From Pseudemcibacter sp038106445 (GTDB lineage Bacteria > Pseudomonadota > Alphaproteobacteria > Sphingomonadales > Emcibacteraceae): a stretch of 64,000 nt of DNA. The stretch lies in NCBI GenBank assembly GCA_038106445.1, contig JAYODU010000008.1:12734-76733 (forward strand), read 5' to 3'. Below the pieces are notes generated by a model. It saw nothing but the letters and a program-made list of their open reading frames with translations, was not told the DNA's origin and searched no databases. This document shows positions 53,425 through 61,323 of this stretch, piece by piece. Every line of letters begins with the position of its first letter. The stretch's first letter is position 1. The position numbers and the translations under genes are program-made.

Positions 53425-54828
53425 ATGACAAACGACGCCCCTGAAAAAGCATTATGTGAATACGCCAATACACTGATAATTGATGATATTGACAGTGAAA
53501 CGCAGCAATTTATTTCCCATTTAATATTTGACGCGATTGCAATTTCCATTGGTGCCTATGCAAGTGGTCATCAATCAGGAATGATCAACGAAGATATGGC
53601 ACTTGAAAATAATAATAACACCTCAGGATCAACTCTTTGGTCGGGTAGGGGCAAATTACCAGCTGATATTGCGGCACTTTGCAATGGCACATGGACTGAG
53701 ATACTTGATTTTCAGGATGTTGTCGTTGATCCACGGAACAATGGCCACCTTGGTGTGACAATTGTGCCGGCAGCAATTGCAATTGCAGAACGCGAAAACA
53801 GCAGTGGTGCAGAAGTTATCGCCGCGGTTACTGCCGGACTTGAAGTATCCATCGCAGCCTTAAGGGCAGTTGGCCGCAATCACCGAAGCGAAGGTAAAGG
53901 CTTTAGAACCACAAGTCTGGCCGCGCCGCTTGGTGCCGCTGTTGCCTGCGCGAAACTGTTGAATTTGACGCCTGAAAAGATTTCAAATGCGATGGGCATA
54001 GCCGGTGCCTGCTCGCCCAACGGGCTTATGCCTTCACTTTCCGCTGCAAATGGGTCATTCGGAATGGACAAAGACTGGGTAAACGGATTTGCCGCGCAAC
54101 TTGCCGTCAATGCGGCGGATCTTGCCAAACACGGCATGACGGCCAGTGATCGCGTTATAACAGGCGAAATGGGTATTGTTGCAAGCCATAGCCACGGGGA
54201 CGGTATGCCGTTAATGGTTCCAAAAAACGGTGCGCCGAACATAAAATATATATCGCTTAAGAAATATGCCGCCTGTTACGGGGTTCATAGTGCCATGGAA
54301 GCGGCATCAGATTTGATCCAAAAACATGATCCGGATATTGCAGAAATTAAAAAAGTTGTTGTCCGTGTAAAACAGGATAGTGCCAAAACACTGGCAACCC
54401 GAAACATTACCAATCATATGGCCGCCCGCTTTAGTTTACCCTATGCCGTAGCAACGGCAATTATCAGGTGCGAAAAATCATCTATTCATGATTTTGAAGA
54501 ACCTGCAATTTTTGATGAAAGCGTCATCAGTTTCATGAAACACATAGAAATTGTTGCCGACGGGGAATTAACCCGTTTTCATCATGAGACTGGTGGGTTT
54601 CCTGCTATTGTGGAAATACATACACAAAGTGATGTATTTCAAGAAAGAATTGATTATCCGATTGGATCTTCGCAACGACCCATGAGCCGGGATGACCTTA
54701 CCTTTAAATTTGAAGAACTAACCAGTTCACATTTCAGTAGCGCACAAAGAAAAACAATTGCCCAGAAAGCAATGAATCTGGCTGATCTGGATAGTATCTG
54801 CCAACTTACGGCATTGCTTGAAATATAA
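53425..54828 (+). CDS. MmgE/PrpD family protein
   Basis: 467 residues, full length for the family (2-methylcitrate dehydratase, cis-aconitate decarboxylase, iminodisuccinate epimerase and others). The helical N-terminal domain shows LIFDAIAISIGAYASGHQSG, NGTWTEILDFQDVV and GRNHRSEGKGFRTTSLAAPL, with GIAGACSPNGLMPSLSA and KYAACYGVHSAMEAA further on. No propionate genes are nearby; instead it follows an ABC importer, so it probably acts on the imported carboxylate. ATG 53425 is chosen over TTG 53419. The product cannot be named. Confidence 0.88.
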   Translation: MTNDAPEKALCEYANTLIIDDIDSETQQFISHLIFDAIAISIGAYASGHQSGMINEDMALENNNNTSGSTLWSGRGKLPADIAALCNGTWTEILDFQDVVVDPRNNGHLGVTIVPAAIAIAERENSSGAEVIAAVTAGLEVSIAALRAVGRNHRSEGKGFRTTSLAAPLGAAVACAKLLNLTPEKISNAMGIAGACSPNGLMPSLSAANGSFGMDKDWVNGFAAQLAVNAADLAKHGMTASDRVITGEMGIVASHSHGDGMPLMVPKNGAPNIKYISLKKYAACYGVHSAMEAASDLIQKHDPDIAEIKKVVVRVKQDSAKTLATRNITNHMAARFSLPYAVATAIIRCEKSSIHDFEEPAIFDESVISFMKHIEIVADGELTRFHHETGGFPAIVEIHTQSDVFQERIDYPIGSSQRPMSRDDLTFKFEELTSSHFSSAQRKTIAQKAMNLADLDSICQLTALLEI

Positions 54829-54851
54829 AGAATACTTTTATTTGTGAGTTA

Positions 54852-56498
54852 TTATTTTCCACCGAGTATTTTTTTGAGTGGCTGTAGTTGTTTTTCATAA
54901 ACCCTCCAACGTTCAACCGAAGATTTATATATCGGTTTTCGAACTTGTTCAGCACTTGCTGTCCTCACGGTTGATCCCTGTTTATGGAAATCCAGCATAT
55001 TTTCCTGCCATTCAAGCCCGATGAAGTTTATCAGTTTTTCAGAAGCAGATTTCAAATCACTAACTACTTCTTCATAGGAAATGTCAATAAACATGTCATT
55101 GGGTAAGATTTTACGCCAGTGTTCCATCAGATCACTATAGAAATTATAAAAATTCCCAAGCTCATTAAGATCATACCCATAATGTAATGTTTCAAGAAAC
55201 AGCCGGGTATATATTGAAACGCAACTATCCATTGGATTTCGCGTCGTATGGATAATTTTTGCATGCGGAAATGCATGTCCAATTATACCCAAAAGGCGAT
55301 AATTCCCTAGCATTTTATCAATTACAAATCCCGTGTCCGCCCCTGCGTCACGTAACGCTGCAATATACGCTGATCCTATATTTTCATAGTCCTGATTAGA
55401 TAAGTCTTTTATTCCATTTGGAAAATCATTGATATGTTTCTTGATAATTTCATTGAGCGCCGTCATTTCACCCACCGATGAAATATCATCATGACTTACA
55501 AGAATTTGTTCCACCAACGTCGATCCGGAACGGGGCATGCCCACAATAAAAATAGGGATCGGGCTCTTGGCTTCTTTTCCTCGCAGATTATTTAAGGGTA
55601 CCGTTATAAAATTTTTCTTTATATCCTTATGAAGTTGCCGGGAGGCATTTTCATCATATTCAAACGTCGACCTTTTTAACAGGTTCCCTCTGTCATAATG
55701 CATGAACGCTTCATCATAATTCCCGATATCAGAAGCGGCTTTGCCTAAAATAAATTCAAGCCTGATCTGGTTTTCTTTCGTTAGTCTTGAAGGATGCTTC
55801 GAAAGCGACTGCAACTGGATTATATGCTGATCATTTTTCTTGTATGTTTTAAGGGTTGATAAATTATGGTGGGCTTCAATATAACCTGGTGCCACCTTAA
55901 TGGCCGTCTCCAAATGGATTATTGCTGCCTTTATATTACCTTCGGCAATTAATATAGACGCCATATTATTTTGCGCCTGCACATTGCCGGGGTCTATGCT
56001 GATCGCTTTGGCATATGCTTTTTTTGCTTCTTTTAAATTGCCTGCTCTTTCCAGCAATGAACCCAGATTGTTGTGAGCGGCACCGAATTCCGGTTCCAGC
56101 TTAATAGCTGTTCTGTAAGCTTCAATTGCGCGGTCAAGTAAGCCCAGCGACATTGTCGTTAGCCCTAGAATGAAATGCGCTTTCGGGTCCTGGGGTTCAA
56201 GTATCACTGCATGTTCAATAACATCAAGTGCGTTCTTAACCCTTGCGGAAAACAAAAGCACTTCCGCGAGATCACGTTGATACTGCGCATTGTTAGGGTT
56301 AAGTGATGCCGCACGTCTTAACATGGGAACGGCAATATCGTTTCGGTTAGCATGGGCCGCCAGCTGGCCAAGCAAATGAAACGCCGGGTGAAAACGGTCA
56401 TTAACCGCTATAATGTCACGACAGATCTTATCCGCTTCAGCAAATTTTCCCTTATTGGCAAGGTTCTCCGCTTTTTTTATTGCCTGCATTAAATCCAT
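54852..56498 (-). CDS. TPR-repeat sulfotransferase family protein
   Basis: 548 residues in two parts. Residues 1-240 are tandem TPR repeats (RDIIAVNDRFHPAFHLLGQL, ILEPQDPKAHFILGLTTMSL, LEPEFGAAHNNLGSLLERAG, IDPGNVQAQNNMASILIAEG). The C-terminal part is a sulfotransferase fold: PAPS 5'-phosphate loop in IFIVGMPRSGSTLVEQILVS (about residue 318), and 3'-phosphate site in KIIHTTRNPMDSCVSIYTRL. This layout resembles bacterial tyrosyl-protein-sulfotransferase-like enzymes; the acceptor (peptide, lipid or glycan) is unknown. It is followed after 14 bases, upstream in reading direction, by the GNAT gene, possibly in one operon. Confidence 0.88.
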   Translation of the reverse strand: MDLMQAIKKAENLANKGKFAEADKICRDIIAVNDRFHPAFHLLGQLAAHANRNDIAVPMLRRAASLNPNNAQYQRDLAEVLLFSARVKNALDVIEHAVILEPQDPKAHFILGLTTMSLGLLDRAIEAYRTAIKLEPEFGAAHNNLGSLLERAGNLKEAKKAYAKAISIDPGNVQAQNNMASILIAEGNIKAAIIHLETAIKVAPGYIEAHHNLSTLKTYKKNDQHIIQLQSLSKHPSRLTKENQIRLEFILGKAASDIGNYDEAFMHYDRGNLLKRSTFEYDENASRQLHKDIKKNFITVPLNNLRGKEAKSPIPIFIVGMPRSGSTLVEQILVSHDDISSVGEMTALNEIIKKHINDFPNGIKDLSNQDYENIGSAYIAALRDAGADTGFVIDKMLGNYRLLGIIGHAFPHAKIIHTTRNPMDSCVSIYTRLFLETLHYGYDLNELGNFYNFYSDLMEHWRKILPNDMFIDISYEEVVSDLKSASEKLINFIGLEWQENMLDFHKQGSTVRTASAEQVRKPIYKSSVERWRVYEKQLQPLKKILGGK

Positions 56499-56512
56499 GA
56501 CGGCAGCTTAAG

Positions 56513-56935
56513 CTATTCAATCGATTTTTTAAAATTAAAAGATGTAATGGTGAAACCTTCACGAAAATAAAATTTATGTGCCTGTTCACGCTGAACACCG
56601 CTATCAAGCACAAGATGCTTAATGCCCTTTATACGGCAATATTCAGCTATCCATTCTATCATTGCATGACCGACACCCTTTGATCGTTTATTACCATCAC
56701 TCACCAGATCATCCACATAGATCATTGGACCAGTAAAAAGCCTCGTTTCGCGTCGAAAGAAAGCACATCCAAGTACATCTTGATTTTCTTTCACTGCTAT
56801 CAGCTTGCCACCTTGTCCTTCCATTTCACGGATGCGCGAAAGATAATCTTCCTCCCGTACGTGTGGTCGAAGCTGACTCATAACGGGGTAAGTCGACATA
56901 ATGTCCTGATCCGAATTACATTCAATAATGTCCAT
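56513..56935 (-). CDS. GNAT family N-acetyltransferase
   Basis: 140 residues. Motif A for acetyl-CoA is NKRSKGVGHAMIEWIAEYCR (RxxGxG, about residues 88-107), preceded by YVDDLVSDG and followed by HLVLDSGVQREQAHKFYFRE, the motif B region with FTITSFNFKKSI at the end. The acceptor is unknown. It is transcribed first and the TPR-sulfotransferase gene follows closely. The 204 bases upstream to 57139 are AT-rich and show no other gene. Confidence 0.85.
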   Translation of the reverse strand: MDIIECNSDQDIMSTYPVMSQLRPHVREEDYLSRIREMEGQGGKLIAVKENQDVLGCAFFRRETRLFTGPMIYVDDLVSDGNKRSKGVGHAMIEWIAEYCRIKGIKHLVLDSGVQREQAHKFYFREGFTITSFNFKKSIE

Positions 56936-57139
56936 TTTTGTTCCTCAACTTATTATAAAACCATTTGTACAACATCACTTTGAAACTGCAAGTACCATAA
57001 CGAAATTCTCCTTATACAAAACCAAAACCTTCCAAAATGCCCCTTTAACAGCAAAATATGCCCGTTCAACCATCTGCGTGTTGATACTGTTTGTTTATAT
57101 AATTTAAATTTTCCTATCAAATAATAAGGAGACTTACAT

Positions 57140-57925
57140 ATGAAGAATATTTCAGTGATCGGCATTATTATCACTACTGCATTTCTTTCTAGTAGCGCAC
57201 TTGCCCAAAACAAAACGACCGTCAGGGAATTTGATCATAATTTTGAACCTACAGGAATCAATACTCTTTATTACAGTTACAAGGGTGATGCTCTACCCGA
57301 TATTTTTATCAACAATGGAAATGAAGAAATCAATCTTAGTAATTCTCCAAAAACCTGGGATATTGAACCGGACTAAAGCCCAGACGGTTCTAAAATCGTC
57401 TATTCTTCAGGACCAGACATGTCAAATTTGAATTTACGCATTATGAACAGAGACGGAAGCCAGAACAGAGAATTTTTTAAAAGCAGTCATACAAAAGTTG
57501 GTGTTGAGTGGTCCCCCAATGGTGAAAAAATACTTTTTGCCGCGATCAATCCTGAAACAAGAGATGGCGATATCATGATCATTAACGAGGATGGCACTGA
57601 CGTTTTGAATTTAACAAAAGACCTGACCGGAACATCAACTTCACCCAGTTGGTCTCCTGATGGTTCGAAAATCATTTTTGTAAATAAACCTGATGCTGAT
57701 GGTCAGGAAGATATTTATACAATGGATATAAATGGAGGACATAAAACACTCTTAACCAATACAGCCTTTAAAAAAAGAGGACCTGTTTATACGCCGAACG
57801 GGAAAGTAATTATTTATGTTGGCAGTATGACTGATGATGATCCTGTCCACCTTTATGCTATATCTACGGAAAATCCTAAAATAAATGAAATAGGTCACCA
57901 GCTCACGCATGGTGATGAAAGCTGA
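57140..57925 (+). pseudogene. TolB-like beta-propeller protein, interrupted and truncated
   Basis: A secreted WD40-like (PD40) protein: signal peptide to LSSSALAQ, then propeller repeats such as KVGVEWSPNGEKILFAA, SPSWSPDGSKIIFVN and GPVYTPNGKVIIYVG. TAA at 57374-57376 interrupts it in frame, exactly where the repeat expects the Trp of a WSPDGSKI motif; the same frame continues SPDGSKIVYSSGPD. The 3' end stops within a further repeat (HQLTHGDES) at the point where the convergent regulator gene is also cut. An intact member would have more repeats. Confidence 0.75.
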
Positions 57926-58491
57926 TGACCTTGTGCAATTTCCCGGTGGAGAATTTGAGCCAACTCACCTGCAAACTCTTCCCAATTGACGATAAATTTT
58001 CTCAACCCTTTTGGGTGAAAAACAGTGTGCATTGCATTGTTGGTAATCATTTTGTCTATATCATAAGCTTGATGAAAAGGGGCAAATAGCCTTTTTGATG
58101 CTTCATTTCGCATACATATATCCCAATGACCGTCAATGACAATCGCAGGATAAGGCTCGTTTTGAGATAGTATGAAATCAAGTTCCTGACGTACATAAGT
58201 GTCATTTTCAGTTATATTTGTATTATTATTGTATGGTGGTACAAAGCCCGCAGCAAGGTGTAAGACATTTTGTTCCTCAAACGGCAAATCAAGCGCAATA
58301 CCAATTAATTTTACCATTTCACGGCTTGGTTTCGAACGGCTAGATTCGAGAAAACTTACGTGCCGAGCCGAAATATTTGCCAAACCAGCCAACTCTAATT
58401 GGCTGATCCGCCGTAATTGCCGCCAATGCTTAAGAAGCTGGCTGAACTTGTTGATACAATTTTGATTTGAACTTGCCTGATTAGTATTCAT
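57895..58491 (-). CDS. XRE-family regulator with MmyB-like ligand domain, C-terminally truncated
   Basis: 198 residues. The helix-turn-helix covers about residues 15-70 (LKHWRQLRRISQLELAGLAN, SARHVSFLESSRSKPSREMV). The C-terminal MmyB-type PAS-like domain shows YPAIVIDGHWDICMRNEASK and FHPKGLRKFIVNWEEFAGEL, then LHREIAQG, after which the sequence changes to an unrelated tail (HQLSSPCVSW). Family members usually run 60-90 residues further. Its 3' end overlaps the TolB-like pseudogene by 31 bases. A 15-base palindrome lies 63 bases upstream. DNA binding may survive; ligand sensing is doubtful. Confidence 0.82.
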   Translation of the reverse strand: MNTNQASSNQNCINKFSQLLKHWRQLRRISQLELAGLANISARHVSFLESSRSKPSREMVKLIGIALDLPFEEQNVLHLAAGFVPPYNNNTNITENDTYVRQELDFILSQNEPYPAIVIDGHWDICMRNEASKRLFAPFHQAYDIDKMITNNAMHTVFHPKGLRKFIVNWEEFAGELAQILHREIAQGHQLSSPCVSW

Positions 58492-58553
58492 AACGATTTC
58501 ATCTTTTTGATGTCTATAATTATCAGGCTATCTGTTCCCAAAGAAATGCACAA

Positions 58554-58568
58554 TTACCTCTGAGGTAA
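58554..58568. promoter_or_regulatory. 15-base palindrome, likely operator of the MmyB-type regulator
   Basis: TTACCTC-T-GAGGTAA, perfect seven-base arms around one base, 63-77 bases upstream of the regulator's ATG and about 30 bases from the lpd terminator. Autoregulation is inferred from position and symmetry. Confidence 0.55.
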
Positions 58569-58595
58569 GCTACTTATTTTTATTAGTACAAAAAT

Positions 58596-58622
58596 AAAAA
58601 AGGCGGTTAAAAAACCGCCTTT
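58596..58622 (-). terminator. Rho-independent terminator of the sucAB-lpd operon
   Basis: On the minus strand AAAGGCGGTT (58622-58613) pairs with AACCGCCTTT (58608-58599) around a four-base loop and continues into T residues. Stem of ten perfect pairs, 24 bases after the lpd stop. Confidence 0.88.
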
Positions 58623-58645
58623 AGAAAAATTTATGAAATGTAGCA

Positions 58646-60052
58646 TTACATATGGATGGGCAAGCCACCAGCAGCCATGGCTGCTTCCTTGACCGCTTCG
58701 GTTTCTGTCGGATGCGCATGGCAGGTATAAGCAATATCTTCTGCGGTAAGGCCTTTTTCAATCGCCAGTGTAACTTCAGCAATCATATTGCCCGCATCAG
58801 CACCGATGATATGGGCACCAAGCACCTTATCATTTTCCTGCGATGATAATATCTTTACAAAACCGTCTGTCTGGCTGTTTGCTTTGGCGCGACTGTTGGC
58901 AGTGAACGGAAATTTACCAACATTATAGGCCACACCCGCTTCCTTAAGCTGTTCTTCTGTCCGGCCAACGCTTGCTACTTCCGGCATTGTATAAATTACC
59001 CCGGGGATCGCATCGTAATTCACATGCCCGGCATAACCCGCAATGATTTCAGCAACTGCAACGCCTTCGTCTTCGGCTTTATGGGCAAGCATGGCACCAC
59101 GCACGACATCACCGATGGCATAGATGCCTTTTATATTGGTTTCAAAATGATCATTAATATCAACCTGACCGCGATCCGTCATGTTGACACCAGCTTCTTT
59201 AAGGCCAAGTCCTTCAGTATAAGGACGGCGGCCAACAGATACGAGCACAGCGTCCGCCTTTACAGTTTCAGCATCACCACCTGCAGCAGGTTCAATGGTC
59301 ACGGTTGCACCGGTTTTTGTTTTCTTAACGCCAGTCACTTTTGATTTTAATTTAAAGTTAAAGCCTTGTTTTTTAAGAATTCTTGCAAAAGTTTTTGAAA
59401 CTTCGCCGTCCATTTCGGGTGTAATACGATCCATAAATTCAACTACGGTCACATCAGCGCCTAGACGCTTCCAGACGGACCCCAGTTCAAGCCCGATAAC
59501 ACCGCCGCCGATCACCACCAGATGCTTTGGAACGTTCGGAAGGCTTAATGCACCGGTGGAAGAAACAACGATTTTTTCATCAATATCAATACCGGGAAGC
59601 GATGCTACATCCGATCCTGTAGCAATGACAATATTCTTTGTTTGGATGGTCTGATTACCACCATCATTCAGCGCAACATCTACTTTGCCAGCACCCGCGA
59701 CTTTACCGCGACCCTTGATATAATCGACCTTGTTTTTCTTGAACAAAAATTCAATACCATTGGTAAGGTCAGTAACAATACCGTCCTTATGCTTCATCAT
59801 CTGTTTTAGATCGACTGAAACTTTACCGGTTTTAATGCCATATTTTTCCATGCCGCCATTGGCTTCATCAAAAAGCTCTGACGCGTGAAGCAGCGCTTTC
59901 GACGGAATACATCCAACATTCAGGCAGGTACCCCCAAGGGTGCCGCGCATTTCAACACAGGCCGTCTTTAGACCCAGTTGTGCCGCACGAATTGCCGCAA
60001 CATATCCACCCGGGCCACCCCCGATAACAACTATATCATATGTATCACTCAT
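58646..60052 (-). CDS. lpd: Dihydrolipoyl dehydrogenase (E3)
   Basis: Reoxidises dihydrolipoamide of 2-oxoacid dehydrogenase complexes with NAD. The FAD site is VVIGGGPGGYVAAIRAAQLG at the N-terminus, the redox-active disulfide is in GGTCLNVGCIPSKALLH (about residues 37-53), the NAD site is VVIGGGVIGLELGSVWKRLG, and the catalytic His-Glu dyad is HAHPTETEAV near the C-terminus. 468 residues. The position after sucA-sucB marks it as the E3 of the 2-oxoglutarate complex; it may also serve other complexes. Confidence 0.97.
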   Translation of the reverse strand: MSDTYDIVVIGGGPGGYVAAIRAAQLGLKTACVEMRGTLGGTCLNVGCIPSKALLHASELFDEANGGMEKYGIKTGKVSVDLKQMMKHKDGIVTDLTNGIEFLFKKNKVDYIKGRGKVAGAGKVDVALNDGGNQTIQTKNIVIATGSDVASLPGIDIDEKIVVSSTGALSLPNVPKHLVVIGGGVIGLELGSVWKRLGADVTVVEFMDRITPEMDGEVSKTFARILKKQGFNFKLKSKVTGVKKTKTGATVTIEPAAGGDAETVKADAVLVSVGRRPYTEGLGLKEAGVNMTDRGQVDINDHFETNIKGIYAIGDVVRGAMLAHKAEDEGVAVAEIIAGYAGHVNYDAIPGVIYTMPEVASVGRTEEQLKEAGVAYNVGKFPFTANSRAKANSQTDGFVKILSSQENDKVLGAHIIGADAGNMIAEVTLAIEKGLTAEDIAYTCHAHPTETEAVKEAAMAAGGLPIHM

Positions 60053-60075
60053 AATGATTTTCCATTTATTATATT

Positions 60076-61302
60076 CTAAAGATCAAGGACAAGACGTTGT
60101 GGATCTTCAAGATTTTCTTTTACCCGCACAAGGAATGTTACCGCGCCTTTACCATCAACAATTCTGTGATCATAACTAAGCGATAAATACATCATTGGGC
60201 GAATAACGATTTCGTCATTTACCACAACAGGGCGTTTTTGAATTGTATGCATCCCCAGAATACCTGATTGCGGTGCATTCAGGATCGGGCTTGAAAGAAG
60301 CGAACCAAACACCCCGCCATTTGATATAGTGAAGGTACCACCCATCATATCTTCCATGGCAAGTTTGCCATCACGCGCGAGACCGCCAAGACGACCAATT
60401 TCCTTTTCAATGTCCGCAAAACCCATGTTTTCCGCATTTCGGACAACCGGAACCACAAGACCGGAAGGTGTTGAGGCCGCAACACCAATATTATAGTAAT
60501 TTTTATAGACGATGCTGTCATCACGGATTTCCGCATTTACTTCGGGAATTTCCTTCAGCGCAGCTACACACGCTTTGGTAAAGAACGACATGAATCCAAG
60601 ACGGGCACCATGTTTTCTTTCAAATACATCCTTATATTGTGCGCGAAGCGCCATTACTGCCGACATATCCACTTCATTATATGTGGTCAGCATTGCCGCC
60701 GTATTCTGCGCATCTTTTAATCTTTTGGCGATTGTGCGCCGCAGACGGGTCATCGGAACCACCTCCTCCTGCGGCTTTGCGGCAACAGGTGTGGTATCGG
60801 ATGAAGACGGCGCAGAAACTGAAGCTGTGGGAGCCGATCCACCCGATATATGGGCAAGCACATCAGCCTTGGTGACCGTACCACCCGCACCGGTACCGTT
60901 GACCGCACCAAGATCCACACCTTTTTCTTCTGCAAGCTTTGCAGCAGCAGGCCTTACATTTAATCCTGATTTAGAAGGCGCTGGCGTTGCAGGCGTTGCC
61001 TGCTTTTCCTCCTTGGGTGCAGATGAAGCAGCGGGTGCAGGTTTTGCAGCAGCTGCACCGTGGGCTGTTTCATCGATCTTGCCGAGGATCGCGCCCACTT
61101 CAACATTGGCGCCTTCTTGCGCTGTTATTTCTACAAGTGCGCCTGAGGCTGCGGCTGTAACTTCAAGCGCAACCTTATCTGTTTCAAGTTCACAAATCAC
61201 TTCATCTACAGCAACGGCATCGCCTACAGATTTATACCATTTTCCAACTGTCGCTTCTGTTACTGATTCACCGAGTACCGGTACATGGATTTCGACGGTC
61301 AT
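60076..61302 (-). CDS. sucB: 2-oxoglutarate dehydrogenase E2, dihydrolipoyl succinyltransferase
   Basis: Transfers the succinyl group to CoA. The single lipoyl domain (residues 1-78) has its Lys in CELETDKVALEVTA (about residue 42). An Ala/Pro linker leads to the E3-binding domain VRPAAAKLAEEKGVDLGAVN then GTGAGGTVTKADVLAHI, and the catalytic domain begins VPMTRLRRTIAKRLKDAQNT and ends with the active-site His-Asp motif SLSYDHRIVDGKGAVTFL. 408 residues. It lies between sucA and lpd with short gaps, 21 and 23 bases. Confidence 0.97.
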   Translation of the reverse strand: MTVEIHVPVLGESVTEATVGKWYKSVGDAVAVDEVICELETDKVALEVTAAASGALVEITAQEGANVEVGAILGKIDETAHGAAAAKPAPAASSAPKEEKQATPATPAPSKSGLNVRPAAAKLAEEKGVDLGAVNGTGAGGTVTKADVLAHISGGSAPTASVSAPSSSDTTPVAAKPQEEVVPMTRLRRTIAKRLKDAQNTAAMLTTYNEVDMSAVMALRAQYKDVFERKHGARLGFMSFFTKACVAALKEIPEVNAEIRDDSIVYKNYYNIGVAASTPSGLVVPVVRNAENMGFADIEKEIGRLGGLARDGKLAMEDMMGGTFTISNGGVFGSLLSSPILNAPQSGILGMHTIQKRPVVVNDEIVIRPMMYLSLSYDHRIVDGKGAVTFLVRVKENLEDPQRLVLDL

Positions 61303-61323
61303 CTGACCTTCTCCTTATTATTT

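Noticed and set aside
57374..57376. Recoding of TAA as tryptophan
   Set aside because: TAA is used as a normal stop by many intact genes in the window, such as argH and rpmA's neighbours, and the gene is truncated as well, so decay is the simpler view.
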